Below the pieces are notes generated by a model. It was given only the letters and a program-made list of their open reading frames with translations, ran no database searches and had not been told where the DNA came from. The translations under genes and the position numbers were made by a program. From the NCBI GenBank assembly GCA_003952965.2, contig CM025855.1:1835252-1899251 (forward strand): a stretch of 64,000 nt of DNA, in the 5' to 3' direction. How positions within the stretch are numbered: the stretch's first letter is position 1; the number at the start of each line of letters is the position of its first letter. Below are positions 36,966-48,312 of the stretch, one piece after another. The stretch comes from Morella rubra (taxonomy: Eukaryota > Streptophyta > Magnoliopsida > Fagales > Myricaceae).

Positions 36966-39900
36966 ATGATTTGTGCCACTAGTCTCTAAGTCGGGTTTTT
37001 CAGAAATTCTAGTTAGTAGAGCCATCAATTCTAGTTTGTATGGGTTTTGAGTGTCATTGGAAGATTGGGAGGTTGGATAGACACGGTGAGGGATTGGCAA
37101 ATTTGAACCCCAATCCAAAAGCTCTTCTCACAAAATTGACCTTCTCCAAACACACCCAGCCTGAGGAGGTTGTTCCTCCACTACTGGAGGCGGACTTCCA
37201 TACGACACCTTCAGTGATTAAGAGCATCCGATCAAGTGGTTCTCCCTCCCGAACAGTGTAGCTGTCTTCATAGTAGCTTGAGATAGTCGTAACCAAATGC
37301 TTTATATAGTTAGGATTTGATTAATAATGAGACATGCCTTATAGTCGACAACGCTAATTCAAAGCAATTTATATGGTAACCATATTAATATTGCGGCCTA
37401 TCCAAAGACATACAAATATATAGGGACTCACTTTCTCTAGGAAGGGCAAGGAGAGATGTCGTTTAATATCCGTTCTCAGATATGTGGGAAGAAGATCGAA
37501 TGGATTGTCTACATTCACGTCATCCTTGTCTTCCAGCCTTTGTTCTGTGTGAAACATTATCTCTTCCTTTAGAGTACCTACAAACTGAAGCCCGTTTCTA
37601 TGTATCCACAACTCTGTGCTTTGTTTTTTTGGCTGTTATCTTTGCCATTTCCTTCTTGTCCTTGAGTATCTTCAACTGCATATTCATCTGGTATAACACA
37701 AGTTTAACATCAAGGAGTGATAAATAGAATACTTATTAGAATCACAAACTACTGAAATTTTGTAACAATGGAGTTCTACTCAAGCAATTGAATGCTATCT
37801 CTGATGCTCTCACTATCTCACACATAATTATATTAATAAGGACCCTGAATCTTAAAAAAGATGGAGCACCAACCTGCAAATTTCCAATAAAGTACAAAAA
37901 CAAAAGCAAGCCACAAAATGAAATCGTGACCGTGAAACAGTTTTCCCAGAAATAGGGACTTGATTGAAGGTTTTGACCAAGAGAACTGCAAAAATTGGAA
38001 CAGCTGTAACTCATGAGATTTTTGTCTTAAAAACGTACTTCTACTAATCTGTGAAAACCACAATATCTAAACTAATCCACCTGTAAGACTTTATATATAT
38101 GTTTAGAATATTGGAGTACTATGTAAACGGATATCATTATGAGGAGCCTCTTCTTATATCATGACCGTCAGAATTGATATATATAGTATGCAGAGCAACA
38201 GCCGAGAACCACAAAGGTCTTCCTACTGTCGAAGATGAATGACGAATCCACAGAAAATAAACAGGAGGTGTGGCCAAATACAATACAGGAACTCCCTGTT
38301 TTATTGCATTGCTTTGCATGGTTCAGCAAATTTGCAGGAAGAACACAAACTGTTCTGAGAGGAAGTGTAAGCATTTACAATACTATTACAGCATGATATA
38401 TTTAACGATCACAAGAGGGACCGAAAAAAGCTATTGTGAAGTTTCCTCAATGTGCAAAGAGAAAACGAGTCTATAACGCACAAAACTTAAATTTCTGAGT
38501 CCCCACCAGAAACAGTACATTATCTTTCGCAAAAAATCCATGGACGACACTGTATCAGACTGAAGGGCTTCCTGGAATATTTCGAAATTGAAGAGTGTGG
38601 TATTGGGTGTTTGTACAGGGTAATCATCATTTAGAATTGTGTAATTTACGAAACCCTGATCATCACAGCTAAAAGAACTCGGCAATTTACAGCAATTATG
38701 TTTTCCACAGGCGAAGTACCAGCAGGCCATCTCCCGTTCGATTGAGAAAAAGTACCAGAAGGCACCCAGTACCTAGGGACCAGAATCTCTTGAAGATTAG
38801 TAAGTTCTGCATACATTACCAAAAACAGAGTAAACAAATAAAAAAAGAGAATTCTTTGGATATGAAAAACAATTTTGATTCCATTCGAAATGAATAAAAA
38901 AGAATCTAACTAGTATTTCATCATGATTTTTAGAACTTGAATATAAGTACTCTGTGCTCCTAGTTTATGCATGACTTGAAAGTGAGGTTGAGGAACTTAT
39001 GTATGCATTCATCGGCGTTCTCCATAGCTGGAAGCCATGGAGAACTTCCTAGGCATTGACGAGAACTTTCTACATAAGAATCCTTCAGTACTAGAATATC
39101 CAAAATGTGATAACAAAGTTGAAATAAGTAATAAAACAAATTAAGAGCAGGTAAACAAATATGAAGTTGAGATTCAAACTTACATGACTGCTGAGGATAT
39201 ACAGAAACAAATTTAATGCAGCTTTCACATGGATAGATTTTTTAATTCTGTTGGAAGTCTTATTAAGTATTCTCCTTGTAAGATAGATACGGACAATCTT
39301 CGGTACATATTGAAAGAGTGTAAGAGCGTTCAAGAATTTCCTTTGATTCAAAGAATTCAAACTTTCTTTTCTGAAAAGGTAATTGGAATTACTACCTGGA
39401 TAGACGGTAGGAAGTAGATCATGTAAGATATATCAAACAATTAGTTATCTATATTTATATTCTTTTTTTCATACACATGTTACTCAAACTAAGTATCTTA
39501 TAAACGAAACTATGGGAAAATTTTAAAAATTGCGTAGAAAATTTTAAATTTCGTACAGATTACCCCCCAAAACCTAAAAAAAGTTCTTAATTATTTAGCG
39601 TATTAATATATATCATGCACATATAATTTAAATTAAATTTTAAGATTGAGTACTTGTGGGATTGGAAGAATAGCGAGAATGTCAACTACGAAGTATGACA
39701 ACAAGTAGCCGTTTCTTATTGCCCGAGGTTCTGTAACTAGTCCTGCTCGTCCAATATCACGGTGGTCCTCGATTTTATACAGACAAAGAAATTGCAAGAC
39801 GATGTTCACAACATAAATCATATCAGTGATTGATCGCAAACAAATGGCTACAACCTCCAATCTTTTATCTTACACAACACACGTGTTATGCTTATTGATC

Positions 39901-40676
39901 ACAGGAAGATAAAAGAAGAAAGGTTCAATGAACACTGCAAACACACACGATGCTAAAAGAATCTCATGCCAGGTTTTAATGAACCCCCCTCTGGATGAAG
40001 AATTCCTATTTAGTTAACTCCATAATCCTTGGAACCTTGTGGCTTCTTAACCCTGCGTAGAGAATCAAAGAATATATTGTTTACCATACAACAAATTAAA
40101 CTGATCATGCAGAATATTTATTACGTATTGTTTTATCACATCAACTGCATGCTAATTAATTGCATTACGCGGCTGCAATATCGATCCCGTACATTTGCCC
40201 TGTTAGGATATTTGCTAGCTTGCTAAAACTAAGAAAGTTTCCAGCAATAGTGATCTTCACGATTTAGAGTTATCAAATATAAAGATAAGGAAGAAGCTAA
40301 TTACAACCTTTTGAGAACAGTACTGTTCGTCTGGGAAAGCTGATCACAGTAGTGCATAGGTAATTGTTCCTCGCTATCCCTGACCACAAAATAATAACAA
40401 AGAATATATATGAAAGATGTTTCAGGAGAAAAATCATGTTCTACTTTAAGCAGATCAAAATGTTTCTAAGATAACAAATAGTTTTAGTTTTAAATAATTT
40501 GTAAATCAAGATATATACTTGAATATATATGAACTATGTACGCAAAAAGCATACCTACAGCTTGTCAGTTAAGTCTGACAAAATGTACAAATAAAAGACG
40601 CTCTTATATATTATCCACTACTGATTTCTTTGGCGGCTTATAAGCAACAAAAAGAAGAAGATCCTAACGTCATCAT
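36966..40676 (-). pseudogene. Cyclic nucleotide-gated ion channel, copy C (decayed)
   Basis: The exon order matches copies A, B and D: exon 1 near 40676-40669, exon 2 near 40385-40305, exon 3 about 40052-39654, exon 4 about 39395-39183, exon 5 about 38774-38493, exon 6 37995-37884, exon 7 about 37689-37434 and exon 8 about 37300-36966. Recognisable runs are SITDMIYVVNIVLQFLC, NLFLYILSSHVS, YCFWWGLRNL, SLGQNLQSSPYFWENC and SYTVREGEPLDRMLLITEG. Exon 3 has a one-base loss at the ILHP block near 39990 and a TAA at the position of the isoleucine in copy A's VVIDKRL. Exons 7 and 8 also change frame. It shares its 3' flank with copy A, so it is A's duplicate. Confidence 0.82.
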
Positions 40677-40859
40677 GATCAGCCTCTTGATCTCTTGGCG
40701 GTGTCCGCGGAGACTCAAGCTAAAGAATAAAAAACCTCCAAAACTACAGCTAGAACCGACGATCGAGTTTCTTTTTAGTTCTGCAAAAGCTGGATTTTTC
40801 ATGCCTAGAAATATGGAAAACATGTGAACGTTTTCAGGGACGAATTAGTAGCTGATCAA

Positions 40860-41879
40860 TATCAAGCACAAATGCTAGACATTAGATCAAACTATATAGA
40901 TATATATATATATATCTTCTGGTCATGAATATATATATATATATATATATCGCATTAATTAATCGTATATCCTCTAGGATCTTTTCTTATTATAAGATAT
41001 AGTCTTTCGCGCCCACCAATAAAATTTAATTTAGTCGAAGTCAACCTACCAGCTGTGCATCATAGTGTGTAACCGTACGAGTTGGCGAACACGTACTTCG
41101 ACCCCGCAAATTATAACCGCCAAAAAAAAAAACATATGTACCAACTTGTTAAATATATAAATATATATATAGACTACACAGTGCATGCCGGAATTAGTCA
41201 AGAAGCGATGCTTCTTGTGAAATTACCTATAGAAAGAATAATCAAAGTTGTTTCATGATAGACTCAAATTACAACCAGGGTGGGAGATTGGGAATTTGAT
41301 CGAACCAAAGAGTTGATCAGCTTGGCTTTGTCGCAGGTACTCTTTGCCTGTAGGTTTAATTAAATTTGCATATCAAAATTTTAGCATAAAATTTTAATTA
41401 ATTTTTTAAATTTATTGTATGTAATGAAAATAAATGATTTCACAGAGAAATAAATTATTTTGTAAGACCGGTGTTTGGATGGTAAAAGACAAAAATTTAT
41501 GGTAAATTATTTTTTTGTTCGAGATAACATAGATTTGATGGAATTGGTGAAAAATTACTTATAAAAATACTATAATCAAAGTTGTTTCATAATAAACTCA
41601 AACAAGCAAGCTGACCAGACATTGCGAATTAATTTGATGGAACCAAAGAGTTGAAGAGCTAATTAATCGGTACTACTGAACCATTGACTAAAACAATGCC
41701 TAGATAGCTGAAGTCTTTCTTTTGTCGATATTTTCTTGGGATAACAAAGCCTAACCCAAGTCTTTCTTAATTAATATGAAACGTAAAGTCTCTATCGGGT
41801 ATCAGCGATTAAGTTTCCATGTCTTAATTAGCCAATTCCATCCAATAGTAATTCCATTTAATATAAAGTCAATTCGCCA
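40860..41879. other. Spacer between CNGC C and D
   Basis: AT-rich, with tatata runs near 40900-40950 and 41155-41170. A short partial duplication is present: aaagttgtttcat-at-gactcaaa with ggaaccaaagagttga occurs near 41245-41312 and again near 41579-41655. The part from about 41758 resembles the joined outer flanks of the Pack-MULE at the window start. No gene is seen. Confidence 0.5.
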
Positions 41880-43273
41880 GCTAAACACATGATGGGGCCC
41901 AAATATTCAAATATATATACATTAACTCCAAAATTATCGATAACAAAGACGGGAAAATTTCGCCCATGTTCACCCAACTCCTCCAACTAATTAAACATAA
42001 ATACGTACATAGTAGGTCCACCAACGTTTAGATTTATTTTTCTAAGCAAATAGAGGCTCGTGCGGTGATCAGTTCACAAATAATGAAGTAACAGGGTAAA
42101 CGACAGAGAGGGAATTCTGTAGATTTGAAAAAGTAATATATATATTTGTAGCTCGAAAGAAAAAAAGTCAACAAGAACATATGTAACTGACTCATCTCTG
42201 TGCACTATCTTGGATAAGCTGTGGGGCAGTATGGTATATTTACTTTAGGTATTAGTTTGTAGGAGAGAAATTGTAATTAACTTCTTCTTTTTTTTCCTTA
42301 TAAATTATTATTATTATTTTTGATGGGTTGTTATTAACTGGTATCATTCGGCCAGTGGACAAAATCAATAATGATAAAAGAGGTCATGTACGGACTGCAG
42401 AAAATGAGTGAGGTCGAATGTAAAGGCCCAGCCCACAAAATAGAACACAAACGAAAATTGGAATTGGGCTCACTTCAGCAAAATAGCATCGATATGTGAC
42501 AAGACAAGCCCATAAAAAGTTGTTTTATGTTCGCAGGGAAAACGTTTTCAGCTTATAGTGCCGTTTGTTGGAGCTGCAAACTAACTGTCACGGAAAACAT
42601 GAAATTGGTCCAAAAAGAAAATGGCTTTCTCCTGCCCTTTTCCCCTTCACACTTCGGTAAAATTGCTCCCTCTTTTTCATGGCTGAAGCACCACAAAATT
42701 ATTAGAGAAAAATTTATCATGGTGGAAAAAAAGAAAACCAAACTATGTGAAAATATTTTCGAGTAAGGGTCATCACAATTTCTTAGTTGGTTTCCATCCG
42801 TACAGTCACCACGGCAGCAGATTGAGAAACCGGGTGGAAGACAAAAGGACCACACTTGCTGAAGATGAAAGCACAGTAGAGGGATCGACTGGTGGGGACT
42901 TCTGTCAAATATCTTATGTACATTAATAGAAGAGAAATTGACGTATCTGACACAGTTCCCCAACGAGTAATCTTGAAATTCTTCCAAGTTAGTTTGTATT
43001 ATTTTCGTTTTTTATTAAATTAATTTCACCTCTCTCTGTTTATAGTTTTTGTTCAATTCCACTCTCAAGTGATTTCATTTCGATCGGGAAGTGGCAAAAA
43101 ATAATTGTGCAAACTAAAAACTCCTTCGAGGAATAACCCGATACATCCAGAGTGATATTACCCAACAAATCTTCTTACTGTCTTGAATTCAAACAACTGG
43201 CAACTCTATCATAGGAAAACTAAGTGGAGGTTTTGGCACACGACTGAATATAAAAGGCATAAAAAATGAGATA
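41880..43273. repeat. 3' flank of CNGC D, duplicate of 27590-29010
   Basis: This is near-continuous similarity to the flank of copy B, with small indels. It contains no copia sequence, so the duplication covers flank plus gene and is older than the copia insertion in copy D. Confidence 0.85.
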
Positions 43274-43474
43274 TTACTTTTCACCAATACCATTGTGATT
43301 AGTAGAAGCTGTGTGTGAAGGAGAAGGTGTTATGTAATGTCGGCGCAGTAGACCCATTAAGTCGTCGGCAGTCAAAACAAAGGCCTCGACTTTTGTATGG
43401 GTTTTGAGTGTCATGGGAGAGATTGGGAGGTTGGATAGACTCGGTGAGGGATCGATAGATTTGAACCCCCAATC

Positions 43475-43849
43475 TGTAAAGAATTCGAGACGGTTGGGAG
43501 AAAGATAAAAGTTGAGACCGAATGCAATATTCTCATTCAGTGTATATTTTTATCAAGCAGAGAGCTCCCTTTATACAAGCTTACGCAGTGGGAGAGGAGA
43601 AATAAAAATAACCAACTAAACAGCGAAAAGAATAACAGAAAAGATTCTTCCTTCAACCAACGTCAGTCTGTTGTAGGAGGCAAGGCTCCAGTGCTGTAGA
43701 ATGCAAAGGAGTTGGTTGTGAGCTTGAGTGAGCAGCTGGAGGAGCTGGAGAATTGTTGCTGAGCTGGAGAATGAGATGCCCGGGCTGCTTATGCTCGGGA
43801 TGCCCGGGTTGGTGCTGCTCAGACGGCCGGGGCTTGGGCTGCTCTAATA
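43475..43849 (-). repeat. 3' LTR of the complete copia element
   Basis: 375 bp, nearly identical to 48313-48687. The integrase-RT-RNase H reading frame runs about 197 nt into it and stops at 43653. Confidence 0.95.
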
Positions 43850-46781
43850 CCCCCCCACAAGATGGAGAGTAGATATTGGCTACTCCCATCTTGAGCAGAA
43901 GTAACCGAAAGCTTGGAGAGGGCAGAGGCTTGGTGAGGATATCAGCAAGCTGAGAACCAGAGGGAACAAATGCAGTAGCAAGGGTGCCATCAACAATTTT
44001 GTCACGAATCAAGTGACAATCAAGTTCTATGTGCTTTGTACGCTCATGGAACACCGGGTTGGAGGAAATATGCAGTGCAGCTTTGTTATCACAATGAAGA
44101 AGGGCTGGGCTTGGATGAGGAACGTGAAGATCATTGAGAAGATAACGGAGCCAAGTAAGTTCACAAGAGGCGGCGGCCATGGAGCGATATTCAGCTTCAG
44201 CGGAACTACGAGAAACAGTGGGCTGTTTCTCGGATTTCCAAGAGATGAGTGACTGACCGAGAAGGACACAATAACCAGAAATAGAGCGTCGAGTGTCGGG
44301 GCAAGAAGCCCAATCAGAGTCACAAAAACCAAGCAGCTGAAGAGGAGAAGCAACAGGAAAATAAAGACCTTGACCGAGAGTACCTTTGACATACCGAAGG
44401 ATCCTGTGAGCGGCAGCAAGGTGAGGAGCACGGGGTTGAGCCATGAACTGACTAAGAAGATGTACGGAGAAGCATATATCAGGCCGAGTAAGAGTTAAAT
44501 ATAAGAGACGCCCTTTAAGTCGACGATAGGAGCCAGGATCATCCAGAAGTGGACCCTCGTCTTTGGATAACTTAACATTCTGGTCCATGGGAATTTTGGC
44601 AGGTTTGCAACCAAGAAAACCAACGTCAGTGAGAATGTCGAGAGCATATTTGCGTTGACAAAGCTGAAGACCTTCACAGTTGCGAGCCACTTCAAGACCA
44701 AGAAAGAACTTGAGAGGACCAAGCTCTTTGATGTGAAACTGAGAGTGGAGAAAATGCTTGAGGTTGGCAACAGCAAGAGAATCGTTGGAGGCAACAACAA
44801 TATCATCGACGTAAACAAGGAGAGCTAAAAAGGAGGAACCAGACTTCTTGACAAACAAGCTGTAGTCAGATTTAGAAGCAAGAAATCCATATTGTAAAAG
44901 AGCCTGGGAAAATTTCTCATACCACTGGCGAGATGCCTGTTTCAGCCCGTACAAGCTCTTACGAAGAAGACAAACTTGACCGGGTTTGGCAAGATGGTAG
45001 CCAAGAGGTGGTGTCATATAAACCTCCTCATGAAGATCACCATGCAAAAATGCATTGTGAACGTCAAATTGGTGAAGAGACCAGCCGTGAATAGATGCTA
45101 ATGCAAGGAGGGTGCGAACTGTCACCATCTTTGCAACAGGTGAAAAAGTCTCATGGTAATCAAGACCTTCCTGCTGGTTGTAACCTTTGGCGACAAGGCG
45201 AGCCTTGTAGCGTTCAATGGAGCCATTGGAGTTGTATTTAATTCGGTAAACCCATTTTGAGCCAATGGCAGATTTTCCTGCAGGAAGATTAGTAAGAATC
45301 CAAGTGCCATTGGATTCCAAGGCAGAAAGTTCAAGAGCCATAGCCAATTTCCAATCAGAGGATTTAACTGCTTGAGAATAAGAAGAAGGTTCAACTACTC
45401 TGAGAATGGAAGTAGAGAAAGCTTTATGAGCAGGGGATAAACGTGTATAAGAAAGGAAATGATGCAAGGAATAAGGATGAGTAGAAGAAAAATTTACCTT
45501 GGAGGCTGAAGGGAGAGGAGCATCGGCAATGGCCTGGTGACACATGTAGTCCTTCAGATGAGCTGGGAGCTGACGAATTCTAGTGGACCTACGAAGAGGA
45601 GGTGAAGCTGCTGATGGAGGAGATGAGGGCGAAAAAGGGGCATTAAAAGAAGTAGGAGGTGATGTGGAAGTAGAGGTGGGAAAAGGTGTATCAGAAGTGG
45701 GAAACCAAAGTGGGTCGGTGTAAAGTGGTGTGGAAGATTGGTATATAGGAGGAATCTGTGATAGAATATGCGGGAAAGTGGAGGAAGGTGAAGAGGAGGC
45801 AGAAAGTAGGTAGGGAAAAATATTTTCATGAAAGTGGACATCACGTGAAATAAAAATCTGGTGAGAATGAAGATCAAGTAATTTGTATCCTTTGATACCG
45901 AAAGGGTATCCAAGAAATAAACAACGACGAGCACGAGGGTCAAACTTGGTGCGGTGAGATTTAATGGTTGAAGCAAAACATAAGCATCCAAAAGTGCGAA
46001 GATGAGTGTAAGAGGGAGGATGGCCATATAGGAGTTCAAATGGTGTACGGTTTTGTAGCTTAGGAGTGGGAGTACGGTTTAGAAGGTAAGCTGCAGTAAG
46101 AATCATATCTGGCCAGTAGGTAAGTGAAAGACCGGACTGAAATTTCAAGGCTCTTGCAATATTGAGAATGTGTTGGTGTTTGCGTTCTGCAATACCATTT
46201 TGTTGAGGACTTTCAATGCATGTACGTTGGTGGATAATGCCATTGGTATTGTAGAAATCATTCATGAGAAATTCAGACCCATTGTCTGTGCGGAAGTATT
46301 TTATTTTAGCATGAAATTGGGTCATAACCAGAGAATGAAAGGAGAGAATATATGGTCTCGTCTGAGATTTTGTACGCATTATATAGAGCCAAGTACAGTG
46401 TGTATAGTCGTCTACCAAGGTGAGAAAATAACGGTCTCCATTATATCCCTCTTGTGAGCAAGGACCCCAAATGTCAGCATGTATAATTTCGAAAGGTTGT
46501 GTAGATATGTGGGAACTTGGTGGAAAAGGTAACTTGTGTAATTTAGCTAACGGACAAATATCACAAACAAATGATTTATTTGATGTAAAATTCGGTAATG
46601 TGTTTGACAAAAGAGATAAACGAGAATTAGAAACATGTCCAAGGCGATAATGCCATAATTCATGTACGGTAGGAGCAGAGTTGATAGGAACAGAAGAATT
46701 AGAGTCAGCTGCCAGCGCATAAGGATGGACAGTAGAACATGTTAAAATGATATAGTCCATTGCAGATGTCACCCTTCCCAA
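43653..46781 (-). CDS. Copia integrase-reverse transcriptase-RNase H (up to 1042 aa)
   Basis: The frame holds the integrase zinc finger (WHYRLGH ... CDICPLAK), and the integrase core with HADIWGPC, FRTDNGSEF and SPQQNGIAERKH for the D-D-E triad. Next comes a proline/serine-rich linker, then reverse transcriptase (ERYKARLVAKGYNQQEGLDY; FDVHNAFLHGDLHEEVYM; LLVYVDDIVVAS with intact YVDD), then RNase H (CDSDWASCPDTRRSISGY; SRSSAEAEYRSMA; CDNKAALHISS; LADILTKPLP). All catalytic residues I looked for are present. The first ~30 residues are probably out of register with the true junction to protease. The last ~65 residues, after IYSPSCGGVLEQ, are encoded by the LTR and are rich in Pro, His and Gln. 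Confidence 0.93.
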   Translation of the reverse strand: MGRVTSAMDYIILTCSTVHPYALAADSNSSVPINSAPTVHELWHYRLGHVSNSRLSLLSNTLPNFTSNKSFVCDICPLAKLHKLPFPPSSHISTQPFEIIHADIWGPCSQEGYNGDRYFLTLVDDYTHCTWLYIMRTKSQTRPYILSFHSLVMTQFHAKIKYFRTDNGSEFLMNDFYNTNGIIHQRTCIESPQQNGIAERKHQHILNIARALKFQSGLSLTYWPDMILTAAYLLNRTPTPKLQNRTPFELLYGHPPSYTHLRTFGCLCFASTIKSHRTKFDPRARRCLFLGYPFGIKGYKLLDLHSHQIFISRDVHFHENIFPYLLSASSSPSSTFPHILSQIPPIYQSSTPLYTDPLWFPTSDTPFPTSTSTSPPTSFNAPFSPSSPPSAASPPLRRSTRIRQLPAHLKDYMCHQAIADAPLPSASKVNFSSTHPYSLHHFLSYTRLSPAHKAFSTSILRVVEPSSYSQAVKSSDWKLAMALELSALESNGTWILTNLPAGKSAIGSKWVYRIKYNSNGSIERYKARLVAKGYNQQEGLDYHETFSPVAKMVTVRTLLALASIHGWSLHQFDVHNAFLHGDLHEEVYMTPPLGYHLAKPGQVCLLRKSLYGLKQASRQWYEKFSQALLQYGFLASKSDYSLFVKKSGSSFLALLVYVDDIVVASNDSLAVANLKHFLHSQFHIKELGPLKFFLGLEVARNCEGLQLCQRKYALDILTDVGFLGCKPAKIPMDQNVKLSKDEGPLLDDPGSYRRLKGRLLYLTLTRPDICFSVHLLSQFMAQPRAPHLAAAHRILRYVKGTLGQGLYFPVASPLQLLGFCDSDWASCPDTRRSISGYCVLLGQSLISWKSEKQPTVSRSSAEAEYRSMAAASCELTWLRYLLNDLHVPHPSPALLHCDNKAALHISSNPVFHERTKHIELDCHLIRDKIVDGTLATAFVPSGSQLADILTKPLPSPSFRLLLLKMGVANIYSPSCGGVLEQPKPRPSEQHQPGHPEHKQPGHLILQLSNNSPAPPAAHSSSQPTPLHSTALEPCLLQQTDVG
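43850..43861 (-). other. Polypurine tract of the complete copia element
   Basis: On the minus strand, cttgtggggggg lies directly before the 3' LTR, in the place where plus-strand DNA synthesis is primed. Confidence 0.6.
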
Positions 46782-48276
46782 TCATTCTCCAAGTTGCTAG
46801 GTCCTGTATAAAACATTGTTTAGGAAAGAAAAGAAAACAGCAATTTGAAGAGAGAGTAAGTTGCCGAACTGAAAGCAAATTGAAAGAAAAAGTAGGAATG
46901 CATAACACATTTGTGAGAGTGATGTGGGAATTTAGTTTGACAGAACCAATGTGAGTAACATCTGCTAAAGCACCATTCGGAAGTTTGACTTTGGTGAAAA
47001 GTTTTGTAGGAATATCAGTATAAATAGAGGTGCAACAGATCATATGATCTGTTGCCCCAGTATCTATAATCCAAGGAGAAATGGTTGCTTGAGCAGAAGA
47101 AATATCAGAAGCATGAAGACAGAGAGGTATACCAGTCATCTGAAAATTTTCGGAATGGGATGATGAAGGAAGAGATTGAACATTGTTACTGGAGACTACA
47201 GGAGTCTGTGATTGGAGAAGGGCTATTAGCTGTTGAAGTTGGTCCTTTGGAATTGTTACTGAAGAGTCGGACGAAACTTGGTCTCCTGCTAAAGTGTTGA
47301 CTTGGTTCACAGAAGGAGCAGGACCTGGAGGTTTTCCATGAAACTTATGGCCAGGAGGGTAGCCATTAAGCTTGTAACATTTTTCTCGCACATGTCCAGC
47401 CAATTTGCAATAAGTGCATTGTGATTTATCAAGCTCGGGATGAGCTTTAAAACAGTGATCAAGAGAATGACCTGCTATCTTGCAATGAGTACAAAAATAT
47501 CTGTCTCTACGTTGGAAACCAGAGGATCTTGCAGAGTCATGAAAATTTTTGACAGCAAGTGCTAGAGAGTCCGCTGGGTTGAGTGGAAGAGAAATCTGTT
47601 TTCTCTTCTCTTCTTGCTGAACCAAGGCATAAACTTCACTTAAACAAGGCAATGGCTTAATCAAAATAATTTGAGCCTTAATGGAAGTAAAAGAGTCATT
47701 TAGCCCCATTAGAAACCTCATCACCCAATCACGTTGCTGGTTTTCAAGCAAAACTTTGAGTGCTCCACAGGAACAAACAGGCGTAGTTTCAAAATTCTGC
47801 AATTCATCAAGAAACCCTTTGAGCTTGGAGAAATAAGTGCTGACAGAGTCATTACCTTGAGTAAGAGAATGAATGGCTTGCTTCAATTCATAGATGCGTG
47901 GGCCATTGTTCTGGGCGAAACGTTGCTCTAGTTCCAGCCAAAGTTCAGATGCCGTATCAATATAGATGATGCTGTTCTTGATTTCGGGGGACATGGCATT
48001 CTGCAACCAAGTAATCACCATGTCGTTGCATTCTAACCAATTCTCAAAAAGAGGATCGGAAGAGTCAGTGGGAATAGTGAAAGTTCCATCAATAAAACCT
48101 AGCTTTCGTTTGATACGAAGAGATCGTCGAATGGTGCGAGCCCAAGAGTGGTAGTTGTCGGCTGTAAGGTGGTGAGTAGTAAGAAGAGTGGCTGGGCCAT
48201 CATTAGGATTAAGAAAATAAGGACTCGTGGAATCCTTTGGGTTGATGACAGCTGAAAAAGGATTTTCATCTGCCAT
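46705..48276 (-). CDS. Copia gag-protease polyprotein (523 aa)
   Basis: Starts ATG (MADENPF) 37 nt after the 5' LTR. Residues about 25-230 form the copia gag domain (TADNYHSWARTIRRSLRIK; NGPRIYELKQAIHSLTQ). Two CCHC knuckles follow near residues 263-276 (CTHCKIAGHSLDHC) and 288-301 (CTYCKLAGHVREKC) and bind the RNA genome. Near residue 410 lies the aspartic protease motif IIDTGATDHM. The frame ends shortly after the QDLATWRMIGKG block that normally leads without a break into integrase. The next frame overlaps by 77 nt and is shifted by +1. Either a one-base mutation has split a single polyprotein, or translation shifts here; the first is more likely. Confidence 0.9.
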   Translation of the reverse strand: MADENPFSAVINPKDSTSPYFLNPNDGPATLLTTHHLTADNYHSWARTIRRSLRIKRKLGFIDGTFTIPTDSSDPLFENWLECNDMVITWLQNAMSPEIKNSIIYIDTASELWLELEQRFAQNNGPRIYELKQAIHSLTQGNDSVSTYFSKLKGFLDELQNFETTPVCSCGALKVLLENQQRDWVMRFLMGLNDSFTSIKAQIILIKPLPCLSEVYALVQQEEKRKQISLPLNPADSLALAVKNFHDSARSSGFQRRDRYFCTHCKIAGHSLDHCFKAHPELDKSQCTYCKLAGHVREKCYKLNGYPPGHKFHGKPPGPAPSVNQVNTLAGDQVSSDSSVTIPKDQLQQLIALLQSQTPVVSSNNVQSLPSSSHSENFQMTGIPLCLHASDISSAQATISPWIIDTGATDHMICCTSIYTDIPTKLFTKVKLPNGALADVTHIGSVKLNSHITLTNVLCIPTFSFNLLSVRQLTLSSNCCFLFFPKQCFIQDLATWRMIGKGDICNGLYHFNMFYCPSLCAGS

Positions 48277-48300
48277 GGAAATAACAATGGCTATTCTATA

Positions 48301-48312
48301 GCTCCGATACCA
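48301..48312 (-). other. Primer-binding site of the complete copia element
   Basis: On the minus strand, tggtatcggagc directly follows the 5' LTR end (tttaca). It differs by one base from the usual plant initiator tRNA-Met site TGGTATCAGAGC. Confidence 0.75.

Noticed and set aside
44013..44431. Open frames of 79-134 codons overlapping the copia pol, both strands
   Set aside because: Shadows of the long pol frame.
46170..46457. Plus-strand 95-codon frame opposite copia integrase
   Set aside because: Antisense shadow of the integrase core.
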